From contig JAIRSB010000031.1 in assembly GCA_031255655.1 (NCBI GenBank), positions 1 through 8,072 of the forward strand: a DNA stretch of 8,072 bases, given 5' to 3'. Under the pieces are notes generated by a model. That model was not told the origin of the DNA and did not search any database. It saw only the letters and a list, made by a program, of their open reading frames with translations. A program made the position numbers and the translations under genes. The stretch is from Spirochaetaceae bacterium (GTDB lineage Bacteria; Spirochaetota; Spirochaetia; Treponematales; Breznakiellaceae). Positions 1 through 6,027 of the stretch are shown piece after piece; position 1 is the stretch's first letter, and every line of letters starts with the position of its first letter.

Positions 1-2358
1 ACTCGATAATGTAAATGCATTACTACCACCCGCGCCTTGAAGTATAAAACTTTGCGCTTCGAGCGTTTTTGCAGAGTCAATTGTAACTGATGTGTTTCCA
101 TCTAAAACTAAATTATTTGCTTTAACAGTATCATCAGAAACTTCAATAATGGTATTTGCTATTGTACCTACTTTTGCAGCGTCAGTTAACAAAACTACAG
201 CTTTGTTGCCGAAAATCAGTTTACCACTATAATTAATGTCTGCTCCAGCAGCTACGGTTAGAGCCTTCTCTATTATCATCGTCTCCAATAGACTGCCACC
301 CATCATGAAACTCGCCTCACCTATCGTAACGATTTTTTTAGAAGCAGGTAATAAATTTAACGGTCCTTTGAATACAGCAGAAGCAAAGTTTACATTCCCG
401 GTAGGAGTAATAGTGGCTAAAGTTCCGAAAGTCGCCGTTTTAGCGACTGTTATGTCGTTGAAATTTGTCGTTATTGCATTCTTCGCCATTGCATTCATAG
501 CCAAATTGCCTTTAATCGTTACATCAGTCTTGGAGAAAGTACCAATATCCTCGAATATTACATCTCCTTCCGCGAGCACAACGTCGCTATAAAGTTGAGC
601 ATACGTTCCAAAAGTAACTGTGTCACCGAATGATATTAGAGACATAGATCCTGCTCCATTTTCATCTCCAAAGTATGCAAAATCTTTAAACGTAGACTTA
701 CCTTCTGTTTCAAAACTGAAAACGTTGCTTGTGAATGCCGCCTTACTGCCGAAAGTAGCCGCACCGCCTATGCTCACTAGGGATTCGCTTCCGGCGAAGG
801 TAACCCGAGTATCGTCGTCAAAAGTAACATTTTTGACAAACGTAACATTCCCATCAAAATTAACCTCCTCACCGGTGATAATAACATCATTCAGAAATTT
901 GATGTTTCCTTTATCAGAAATATTGTCGGCATCAACCTCCTTCAGCGAAATTTCCAACACTCCGGCGCCTTCAACCTGTATGTTCTTCAGAACAGACAAA
1001 TCGTTGGTTTCTACCCGCCCGTAGCATTTAATGGTTGTAGAAGATGTGATAGGTCCTTGGAAGGTTACGTCATCGCCGAACATTACACTTTCTCCGTTGA
1101 AGTCGACTGACTTGCTGTCGGATGTACCTTCGGCCACGAATATTACCGGCCCGGAAAATCTGGCGTTACCGCTGAATGTCGCGCCGTTGAATGTCGCCGG
1201 GCCTGTCAAACTCAGGTTGCCGTTGAATGTCGCGGACGCGCCGAAGCTGTTCCTTACACTGCCTTTTATCTCCGCGTTACCGCCGAAAGTAACACCATGC
1301 AACCGGACAGTGTATCCTATGAAGGGTATTCCGGCATCGGTTACGGACAGAGTGTCTTGCTGCGACCCGGTGTTCTTTAGCACACCCCAGATGTTGAAAC
1401 CGCCAGGGCTTTTTATGGTGCCGTTCTTCATGTCCGCGGTACCCGCTACCGTCAACGATCCGTTCGTATCGCCGTTGTAGTTGCGCAATGACTCGGGAGG
1501 AACGGGAGGCTCTGGGGTCTTACGGGGCGGCCATTCCTTATAGTAAGCGTCGTTTTTAGGTCCGGATAAGTCGATTTCAGGGTTGCCGCTGCCCGATGTC
1601 GCCACATCAATGATAACCGGCTTGCCGGCGGGGGCCGTTAGGTACATTTTGATTCCACTGGCTTTTGTCTTTAGCGCCTCGGCTTCCGGCCCGCGTACTC
1701 CATCCACCGGAGTACGCAAAGCAAGATAGTCTTTGTCATATCCAAAAATGAAGCCTTTTTTGTCTGTATTAGGATCGGGCGGTACATCGGATTCTCCATC
1801 CCATTTATCCCTTAAATCGGAAAGTTCCTGTATCAGGACTATCTGGTCCCAGTCTGCTTTTATTATGCCGTTGCCGCCGTCTGCCGTTAACTGTGGCCAG
1901 TTCGGATCTATCTCATCTTTGATTTCAGCGTAATCAACGTTCACATACTTCTTTATGAAATCCTCAGACGCGATGATTTTCGCGCCGGCGCCCAGTGTAC
2001 TCCAGTTTATGCCGTTCCTGACGCTCTGGCTAGAATTCAGAATTATGTCGCCTTCCGCTATTATTTTACTGTTTTCAGTAAGTCCGGCAAGATCTACGTT
2101 ATTTGTTCTTAAATCCAGCGTTTTTCCCGCGGGTATAACAAGCTCGCCGCCGCCGAGGTACAGATTAGTGCCTATACGCACCGTATCCGAACCGTCGTCA
2201 AAGGCTGCCGCTATTGTTGATAGATCGCTAACCAGCGCCGGCAATGGGGTTCCTCCCCCGCCGCCGCCGCTGCTTCCGCTATCCGCTTCTTGTGCACATC
2301 CAGCCATCGCCAGCAATATCGCTGCCGCGACTGGAAGACCGATAATTGACTTTTTCAT
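1..2358 (-). CDS. Large repetitive beta-solenoid-like surface lipoprotein (3' end cut by window)
   Basis: The frame starts at the ATG read from 2358 and stays open for 786 codons to the left edge, so the C-terminus is missing. Residues 1-20 form a lipoprotein signal peptide (MKK, hydrophobic core, then LAMAGC) with the lipidated Cys at 21. A Gly/Ser-rich tether follows (about 27-36). Residues about 40-270 are a non-repetitive domain, 273-290 are a proline-rich linker, and from about 300 onward short units such as ATFNG, ATFSG, DVTFQG, NVTF and ATFGS recur, as in parallel beta-helix or solenoid surface proteins. I infer a membrane-anchored, probably surface-exposed structural or adhesin-like protein; no specific family is recognised. 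A strong SD (GGAGGG, 8 nt... read from 2367-2362) supports the start. The gene is G+C-rich near its start and clearly A+T-richer in the part below about position 950. The plus-strand frames over this region lack RBS and protein logic. The CDS is confident; the function is not. Confidence 0.88.
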   Translation of the reverse strand, partial: MKKSIIGLPVAAAILLAMAGCAQEADSGSSGGGGGGTPLPALVSDLSTIAAAFDDGSDTVRIGTNLYLGGGELVIPAGKTLDLRTNNVDLAGLTENSKIIAEGDIILNSSQSVRNGINWSTLGAGAKIIASEDFIKKYVNVDYAEIKDEIDPNWPQLTADGGNGIIKADWDQIVLIQELSDLRDKWDGESDVPPDPNTDKKGFIFGYDKDYLALRTPVDGVRGPEAEALKTKASGIKMYLTAPAGKPVIIDVATSGSGNPEIDLSGPKNDAYYKEWPPRKTPEPPVPPESLRNYNGDTNGSLTVAGTADMKNGTIKSPGGFNIWGVLKNTGSQQDTLSVTDAGIPFIGYTVRLHGVTFGGNAEIKGSVRNSFGASATFNGNLSLTGPATFNGATFSGNARFSGPVIFVAEGTSDSKSVDFNGESVMFGDDVTFQGPITSSTTIKCYGRVETNDLSVLKNIQVEGAGVLEISLKEVDADNISDKGNIKFLNDVIITGEEVNFDGNVTFVKNVTFDDDTRVTFAGSESLVSIGGAATFGSKAAFTSNVFSFETEGKSTFKDFAYFGDENGAGSMSLISFGDTVTFGTYAQLYSDVVLAEGDVIFEDIGTFSKTDVTIKGNLAMNAMAKNAITTNFNDITVAKTATFGTLATITPTGNVNFASAVFKGPLNLLPASKKIVTIGEASFMMGGSLLETMIIEKALTVAAGADINYSGKLIFGNKAVVLLTDAAKVGTIANTIIEVSDDTVKANNLVLDGNTSVTIDSAKTLEAQSFILQGAGGSNAFTLSS

Positions 2359-2361
2359 AAG

Positions 2362-2367
2362 CCCTCC
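2362..2367 (-). promoter_or_regulatory. Shine-Dalgarno of the lipoprotein gene
   Basis: CCCTCC on the plus strand reads GGAGGG on the minus strand, three bases before the ATG that ends at 2356. The core is close to the start codon but strongly purine-rich and fixes the lipoprotein start. Confidence 0.65.
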
Positions 2368-2381
2368 AAAATTTTTTTTGT

Positions 2382-2396
2382 GGTACTTGGTGTACC
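2382..2396 (-). other. Small stem-loop in the lipoprotein mRNA leader
   Basis: GGTAC at 2382-2386 and GTACC at 2392-2396 form a perfect 5-bp inverted repeat with a 5-nt loop. It lies between the predicted transcript start (about 2408) and the SD of the lipoprotein gene. It could be an mRNA leader hairpin or an operator half-site pair. A stem this short may also be chance. Confidence 0.25.
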
Positions 2397-2414
2397 TTTC
2401 AAACTTTTACATAC

Positions 2415-2443
2415 AGTATAGAGTGTTCATATTCGTTTTTCAA
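2415..2443 (-). promoter_or_regulatory. Sigma70-type promoter for the lipoprotein gene
   Basis: On the minus strand TTGAAA (2443-2438) and TATACT (2420-2415) are separated by exactly 17 bp. The -35 box matches TTGACA at 5 of 6 positions and the -10 box matches TATAAT at 5 of 6. Transcription would begin near 2408, giving a leader of about 50 nt that contains the small hairpin and the SD. Confidence 0.6.
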
Positions 2444-2483
2444 GTGCTCAAATCCGCAAAGTGCGTCCCGTTCTGACTGTCCC

Positions 2484-2512
2484 TTAACTTACCGCCGTTA
2501 AAGAGTTACAAT
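2484..2512 (+). promoter_or_regulatory. Candidate promoter for purA, possibly giving a leaderless mRNA
   Basis: TTAACT (2484-2489, 4 of 6 matches to the -35 consensus) is followed after 17 bp by TACAAT (2507-2512, 5 of 6 to the -10 consensus). Six bases then separate the -10 box from the A of the purA ATG at 2519, which is where a transcript would normally begin. No good SD precedes purA. An alternative is a promoter further upstream with weak translation initiation from AAAGAG at 2500-2505. Confidence 0.42.
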
Positions 2513-2518
2513 CGCGTT

Positions 2519-3784
2519 ATGAAAGTTGTTGTGATAGGCGCCCAGTGGGGGGACGAGGGCAAGGGCAAGATTGTGGACTATTTGGCGGGAGAGGCCGGTA
2601 TCATCCTGCGCTTTTCCGGCGGCGCGAACGCCGGGCACACGATAGTGGCGGACGGCAGTGAATACGCGCTTCATCTTGTGCCTTCAGGCGCGCTTTATAA
2701 GGATAAGCGCGTCATTCTGGGTGCGGGCATGGTGGTTGACCCCGCCGCGCTTTTTAATGAAATTGAGCTGCTTTCAAAGCGCGGCGTTGACACCGCCGGG
2801 CGGCTTTTTATTTCGGACCGCGCTCATCTTGTGCTGCCGCGCTATATTGCCGCCGATAAGGCGCGGGACGCGGCGCGTTCTATGCCTATCGGGACGACGG
2901 GGCGGGGTATAGGGGAGGCTTACCGCATGAAGAGCGAGCGCGGGGGTGTCCGCGCGGCGGATCTTGACTGGGCGGAGATGTTTGACGCCCTTCCGCGGGA
3001 AGACCGCGATTTCCTTTCGCTCTACCGCGAGCATCTGTTGGCTATGCGGCTGGATGTTTCGGCCTATCTTCACGAGCACAGGGATGAAAACATTCTGTTC
3101 GAGGGAGCGCAGGGGACGCTGCTTGACCTTGATTTGGGGACTTACCCTTATGTTTCCAGCGGGATGTCCGGCGCGGCGGGGGCGGCTTTCGGCGGTGGTG
3201 TGGGACCGAAGTTTTTTGACAGGATTTTGGGGGTTTGCAAGGCTTATTCTACCCGTGTCGGCAACGGGCCTTTCCCGACTGAGTTTAACGCCCTCGACGA
3301 AAAAGAGGATGGGCTGTGCCGCTTTATCCGCGAGGCAGGGCGCGAGTACGGGGTAACTACGGGGCGTCCGCGCCGCTGTGGTTATCTTGATCTTGTCGCG
3401 CTGCGTTACGCCTGCCGCTGCAATTCGCTGGATTCCCTTGTTATGACGCATCTTGACGTGTACGATTCGGCCGGCGAAATAAAAGTCTGTGAAGGCTACG
3501 ATATAGACGGCGTTCTTGTAAGGGACTTTCCTGCCTCGATTACCGCGCTGGATAGGGTGCGGCCTGTTTTGCGCTCTTTTCGCGGCTGGAATACCGATAT
3601 TTCCGGCATTTCGGATTTTGACGCTTTGCCGGAGGCGGCGCGGGATTACATAGCTTTCATCGAGGATTACTGCGAAACGCCTGTCAGTATTGTTTCTGTA
3701 GGCTGCGAACGGGCGCAGACGATTATAAGAGAGGATGTTTGGAGGGCCGGCTGTCAGCCGAGCCGGAGTTCTTCGCCCGCTTGA
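2519..3784 (+). CDS. purA: Adenylosuccinate synthetase
   Basis: PurA couples GTP hydrolysis to joining IMP and aspartate into adenylosuccinate, the first committed step of AMP synthesis, in the cytosol. The 421-aa product has the family landmarks: GAQWGDEGKGK at 7-17 with the catalytic Asp12, GGANAGHT at 34-41 with His40, IGTTGRGIG at 124-132 followed by Arg141, FEGAQGTLLD from 194, a VTTGRPRR segment, and a C-terminal SVG-x-ER motif. It differs from the best-known bacterial enzymes. The stretch between TTGRG and FEGAQG is about 24 residues shorter than my recollection of the E. coli protein. The loop after TYPYV reads SSGMSGAAG rather than the usual SSNTTAGG. The TKLD nucleotide-base motif reads THLD, with His311. 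All catalytic residues I can place are kept, so it should be active. It is divergent from the lipoprotein gene and 47 nt upstream of secG. Confidence 0.95.
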   Translation: MKVVVIGAQWGDEGKGKIVDYLAGEAGIILRFSGGANAGHTIVADGSEYALHLVPSGALYKDKRVILGAGMVVDPAALFNEIELLSKRGVDTAGRLFISDRAHLVLPRYIAADKARDAARSMPIGTTGRGIGEAYRMKSERGGVRAADLDWAEMFDALPREDRDFLSLYREHLLAMRLDVSAYLHEHRDENILFEGAQGTLLDLDLGTYPYVSSGMSGAAGAAFGGGVGPKFFDRILGVCKAYSTRVGNGPFPTEFNALDEKEDGLCRFIREAGREYGVTTGRPRRCGYLDLVALRYACRCNSLDSLVMTHLDVYDSAGEIKVCEGYDIDGVLVRDFPASITALDRVRPVLRSFRGWNTDISGISDFDALPEAARDYIAFIEDYCETPVSIVSVGCERAQTIIREDVWRAGCQPSRSSSPA

Positions 3785-3831
3785 CGGCGGGGCGGATTTG
3801 GATATAGAATAAAGATAGTTGGAGTTTTTTA

Positions 3832-4218
3832 ATGGCGGTTTTGAATGTTGTTTTGCTTGTTTTATTCATTATAGTGGCGATTTTGCTTGTGCTGTTGGTG
3901 TTGGTTCAGAATGAGGAGGGGGATAGTCTGGGCGGTTTTTTTGCCGGCGGCAGTTCCTCCGTATTTGGTTCGCGTTCGGGTAATATGCTCACCCGCGCGT
4001 CTTCTGTCTTGGGTGTTCTCTTTTTGGTTCTGAGTTTCGGTATCGCGCTGGCGAACCGGACGCATGACGACAGCGGTGTAGAAGCCGCGGGGCGCAGGGC
4101 AAGCGTGGAACAGGGGGGCGTGGACTGGTTCGAGGAGGAATCGACGTTAGACACGGGTGATTCTCCCGCGTTGACCGCTCCGTCGGAAGAAATTTCTCCC
4201 GATGTGGAGTCTGAATAG
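3832..4218 (+). CDS. secG: Preprotein translocase subunit SecG
   Basis: SecG is a small inner-membrane partner of SecY and SecE that helps protein export by SecA. The 128-aa product has two predicted membrane segments, about residues 4-26 and 56-74. Between them is the family signature: VLVQN, then a glycine-rich GGFFAGGSSSVFGSR loop and NMLTRASS leading into the second helix. Residues 75-128 form an acidic, Ser/Thr/Pro-rich tail that is longer than in minimal SecG proteins; its role is unknown. The start is supported by GGAG at 3821-3824, seven bases before the ATG. It sits 47 nt after purA and 30 nt before the EIIA gene, so the three may be co-transcribed, although no functional link between them is evident. 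Confidence 0.92.
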   Translation: MAVLNVVLLVLFIIVAILLVLLVLVQNEEGDSLGGFFAGGSSSVFGSRSGNMLTRASSVLGVLFLVLSFGIALANRTHDDSGVEAAGRRASVEQGGVDWFEEESTLDTGDSPALTAPSEEISPDVESE

Positions 4219-4248
4219 GGGATTTTTCTGGGAGGGGTTAGATTAGCC

Positions 4249-4713
4249 ATGCTTTTGAGCGAAGTTTTTTTGCCCGAATTTGTGATGTGCGGTCTGAAAG
4301 GCAAGACGAAGTATGAAGTTTTTGAAGAAATGGTTGACCAGTTTTGCCTTGTTAGCAATAAACATGTAAAAAAAGAGCTTGTCGACGCTTTGCAGGAGCG
4401 GGAAGCGCGTATGTCTACCGGCGTTTATCACGGTATAGCGATACCGCACGGCAAAACTGCGGCGGTTGACGGGGTTTTCGGTATACTGGGTGTTTCCGAA
4501 GAGGGTGTCGATTACGGCGCGCTCGACGGAAAACCGGTGCATTTGATTTTGATGATACTTGCCCCGCCTGTCGAGGCGGGGACGCATCTGGGTATTCTTA
4601 AATGTATGGCGAACTTTTTGCGTAAGCCTTCGTTTTATACCGATGTTGTCAACGCCAAAGACAGCGAGTCTGTTTATGCGGTCATTAAGCGTTATGAGGC
4701 TCAGGGCTTATAA
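4249..4713 (+). CDS. PTS EIIA type-2 (PtsN/fructose-like) phosphocarrier protein
   Basis: This is a 154-aa stand-alone EIIA domain of the fructose/mannitol/nitrogen family, which accepts phosphate from HPr on a histidine. The active-site segment is STGVYHGIAIPHG (residues 56-68), with the phosphorylatable His67. The helical region HLGILKCMANFLRKPSF and the end segment NAKDSESVYAVIKRYE also match the family layout. No EIIB or EIIC permease is nearby, so a regulatory role like PtsN (EIIA-Ntr) is more likely than sugar transport; this is inference. The purine block GGAGGGG at 4231-4237 lies 11 bases before the ATG, a rather long spacing. A second EIIA-domain gene converges from the other strand across a 142-bp gap, which hints at a linked regulatory pair. 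PtsN is a plausible name but is not certain. Confidence 0.88.
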   Translation: MLLSEVFLPEFVMCGLKGKTKYEVFEEMVDQFCLVSNKHVKKELVDALQEREARMSTGVYHGIAIPHGKTAAVDGVFGILGVSEEGVDYGALDGKPVHLILMILAPPVEAGTHLGILKCMANFLRKPSFYTDVVNAKDSESVYAVIKRYEAQGL

Positions 4714-4736
4714 CGCTTTCATGAACACAGGCTGCC

Positions 4737-4831
4737 CGTCATTGCGAGCCTGTTAGGGCGGAGCAATCCAGAGGAAGGGCTGCCCTGCGGCGGGTTGCCT
4801 CGGCAATTTGCCGCCTCTTTTAGCAATGACG
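4737..4831. repeat. 95-bp inverted-repeat element of the GTCATTGCGAGC...GCAATGAC type
   Basis: The ends are a perfect 9-bp inverted repeat, CGTCATTGC (4737-4745) and GCAATGACG (4823-4831). Inside lie GAGCAATCC (4761-4769) and GGGTTGCC (4792-4799), which look like the imperfect inner halves of the same palindrome. Two tighter palindromes are also present: AGGGC-T-GCCCT (4776-4786) and CGGCAA-T-TTGCCG (4801-4813). The layout resembles a dispersed non-coding repeat class seen in many bacterial genomes, beginning GTCATTGCGAGC. It fills the gap between two convergent genes, where it could fold in RNA from either strand and act as a bidirectional terminator, although no U-tract follows. Confidence 0.6.
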
Positions 4832-4855
4832 ATGCCGCCTCGTTTGCCTGCCGAG

Positions 4856-5500
4856 CTAATTTGTGAACAGTTTTTGGACTTCCTCCGCGTCTTTTGCGGC
4901 AAGCAGCGCGCAGCGCAGTTTGTTGTTTTTGAGTTTCGCGCTAAAAAAAGACAGTGTTTGCAGGTATTGGGTGTGCTGTCTGTAGGCGGCGGCTATCATT
5001 ATCAAAATCCTAACAGGCTCGTCGTCAAGGGGCATGAAGCCGCTTATCGGTATGCGGCTGATTCCGACAGATACCGCAATTCCGTCTATGGACGGTAGTC
5101 TGACGTGCGGTATCGCAATTCCAAAGCCTATCGCGGAGCTTATTAGTTGTTCCCGTTTCAGTATGGCGTCGCTTAACTCGGCTTGATTTGTGATTTGCGG
5201 GGCGGTGCAGAGATTGGCGGCCAGGGCTAACAGCGCCTCTCCTTTGTCTTCGTAATTCAAAAACATGATGCGTTCCGGCGTAATCAGTTTTACCGCGTTC
5301 GCGCTGTCCGGCAGCGGAAACTTTCTTGAGCCGGAAAGCCGCTCGTTTAGCCAGCGTTCAAGGCTGTCTTTCTTGAATCGCCAAACGGCTCCTATTTTGC
5401 CTGCCGGTATTTCTCCTTTTTGCGCCCAGTCGTAGACTGTGCGTTCCGAAACTTTTAGGTATTTAGCGACTTCTTCTATTGTTAAAATGTCTTCTGTCAT
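4856..5500 (-). CDS. Excisionase-type HTH fused to a PTS EIIA type-2 domain (probable regulator)
   Basis: The 214-aa product has two parts. Residues about 5-55 are an excisionase/MerR-like winged HTH (LTIEEVAKYLKVSERTVYDW, then the wing GAVWRFKKDSLERWL) that should bind DNA. Residues about 70-212 are an EIIA type-2 domain with SSAIGFGIAIPHV, where His132 is the likely phosphorylation site, and a family-typical end KLRCALLAAKDAEEV. The fusion suggests that DNA binding responds to PTS phosphorylation state, hence to carbon or energy supply; targets are not visible. The start is backed by an SD reading AAGGAA (5512-5507), seven bases before the ATG. It converges on the stand-alone EIIA gene and is divergent from the hydrogenase operon with a 219-bp gap, so it could control either neighbour. 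This architecture is known in several phyla, so it is uncommon but not unique. Confidence 0.88.
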   Translation of the reverse strand: MTEDILTIEEVAKYLKVSERTVYDWAQKGEIPAGKIGAVWRFKKDSLERWLNERLSGSRKFPLPDSANAVKLITPERIMFLNYEDKGEALLALAANLCTAPQITNQAELSDAILKREQLISSAIGFGIAIPHVRLPSIDGIAVSVGISRIPISGFMPLDDEPVRILIMIAAAYRQHTQYLQTLSFFSAKLKNNKLRCALLAAKDAEEVQKLFTN

Positions 5501-5600
5501 TTGGTTTCCTTCTGGTTTTCTTTAGTGTTTATCCTGTCCGCAAAGCCGGACGCTTGGGAATTTTCTTGTATATTCTGCTAATAAAGCGCAAGATACGTCA

Positions 5601-5645
5601 AGCGGCGCGTTTTATTCTAATTGGCTGGCGCTTCGCCGCGCCGCT
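5601..5645. promoter_or_regulatory. Inverted repeat in the spacer upstream of the hydrogenase operon
   Basis: AGCGGCGCG (5601-5609) and CGCGCCGCT (5637-5645) form a perfect 9-bp inverted repeat. The 27-nt interval holds a competing hairpin GGCG-CTT-CGCC (5627-5637) that shares a base with the outer right arm. The surrounding spacer (5501-5719) has no credible gene. It also holds GTCCG/CGGAC (5536-5540 and 5547-5551). The element could be an operator or an RNA switch between two folds, or simply a G+C-rich chance repeat. Confidence 0.35.
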
Positions 5646-5676
5646 AATTTGGGTTTGCGGAGGGACGGCGAAAAAC

Positions 5677-5705
5677 TTGCTTTACGAATGGAACTGTGTT
5701 CTAAT
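5677..5705 (+). promoter_or_regulatory. Candidate promoter of the hydrogenase operon
   Basis: TTGCTT (5677-5682, 3 of 6) and TCTAAT (5700-5705, 5 of 6) are 17 bp apart. A start near 5712 would leave a leader of only about 8 nt and would cut into the SD AAAAGGG (5709-5715), which argues against it. A second weak option is TTGGGA (5554-5559) with GCTAAT (5577-5582), also 17 bp apart, which would leave a leader carrying the 5601-5645 inverted repeat. Confidence 0.28.
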
Positions 5706-5719
5706 TACAAAAGGGTGTT

Positions 5720-5995
5720 ATGAGCGGTGAAAATTTCTTTTTGATGGTGCGGTGTCTCGAATGTACGCAGAGGGTTTGCACGCTTGTGTGCACAAACGCC
5801 GCATTGGTGTTTGTGCACGGCGATTTGCTTATTGACGCGCGAAAGTGTTCCGGCTGCGGGCGTTCCACTCTGAAAGACGGGCTGCCAGGCTGTGTCGCGG
5901 ACTGTCCGCACGCTAATCAAAAGGCCGTAATAACCGAAACAAGTCTGGAGAATAAACGGACGCAAGCGGTAAACGCGATGTCCTTGATTTTATGA
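5720..5995 (+). CDS. Small two-cluster [4Fe-4S] ferredoxin, HycB/HydN-like
   Basis: The 91-aa product carries two four-cysteine motifs: C12-x2-C15-x4-C20-x3-C24 and C43-x2-C46-x11-C58-x3-C62-P. These are the second-type and fourth-type motifs of four-cluster HycB/HydN/DmsB-like ferredoxins; the first-type and third-type motifs are absent. It should bind two [4Fe-4S] clusters and pass electrons within a complex containing the hydrogenase encoded 0.6 kb downstream. From C62-P onward it aligns without gaps to the end of the next gene's product, including a shared KRxxAxNAM tail. It has no signal peptide or membrane segment. AAAAGGG (5709-5715) supports the start. Its stop (5993-5995) overlaps an ATG of the next frame, but I place that gene's start at 6028. 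HycB-like subunit of a formate dehydrogenase-hydrogenase complex is the best guess. Confidence 0.85.
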   Translation: MSGENFFLMVRCLECTQRVCTLVCTNAALVFVHGDLLIDARKCSGCGRSTLKDGLPGCVADCPHANQKAVITETSLENKRTQAVNAMSLIL

Positions 5996-6014
5996 GGGCG
6001 GCAGAGCCGTCCGT

Positions 6015-6020
6015 AAGGGG
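6015..6020 (+). promoter_or_regulatory. Shine-Dalgarno that decides the start of the four-cluster ferredoxin
   Basis: AAGGGG ends seven bases before the ATG at 6028. An in-frame ATG at 5992, overlapping the preceding stop codon, has no SD and would add 12 residues that do not fit the family N-terminus. Confidence 0.6.
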
Positions 6021-6027
6021 TGTTTTT

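Noticed and set aside
2252..2275. C/G-rich simple repeat near the lipoprotein start as a phase-variation tract
   Set aside because: The repeat is built of triplets coding for glycine, so length change would alter the tether but not switch the frame. The longest single-base run is five.
236..2476. Several plus-strand open frames (236-592, 620-1024, 1031-1480, 1733-1933, 1955-2476)
   Set aside because: They lie opposite the single continuous 786-codon lipoprotein frame, lack SD sites and show no recognisable motifs. Their Pro/Leu/Ser/Val-rich content is what antisense of the repeats would give.
2774..3451. 225-codon minus-strand frame inside purA
   Set aside because: It is an antisense shadow of a clearly conserved enzyme, Arg/Pro-rich, without family resemblance.
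4808..5098. 96-codon plus-strand frame
   Set aside because: It lies antisense to the EIIA domain of the HTH fusion and starts within the repeat element; no supporting signal.
5479..5730. 83-codon plus-strand frame in the spacer before the hydrogenase operon, with a hydrophobic start
   Set aside because: It overlaps the start of the HTH-EIIA gene on the other strand and the start of the small ferredoxin, has no SD, and its hydrophobicity comes from T-rich DNA.
5992..6027. Earlier ATG start for the four-cluster ferredoxin
   Set aside because: It overlaps the preceding stop codon, which is tempting for coupling, but has no SD; the ATG at 6028 has AAGGGG at good spacing and gives the family-typical N-terminus.
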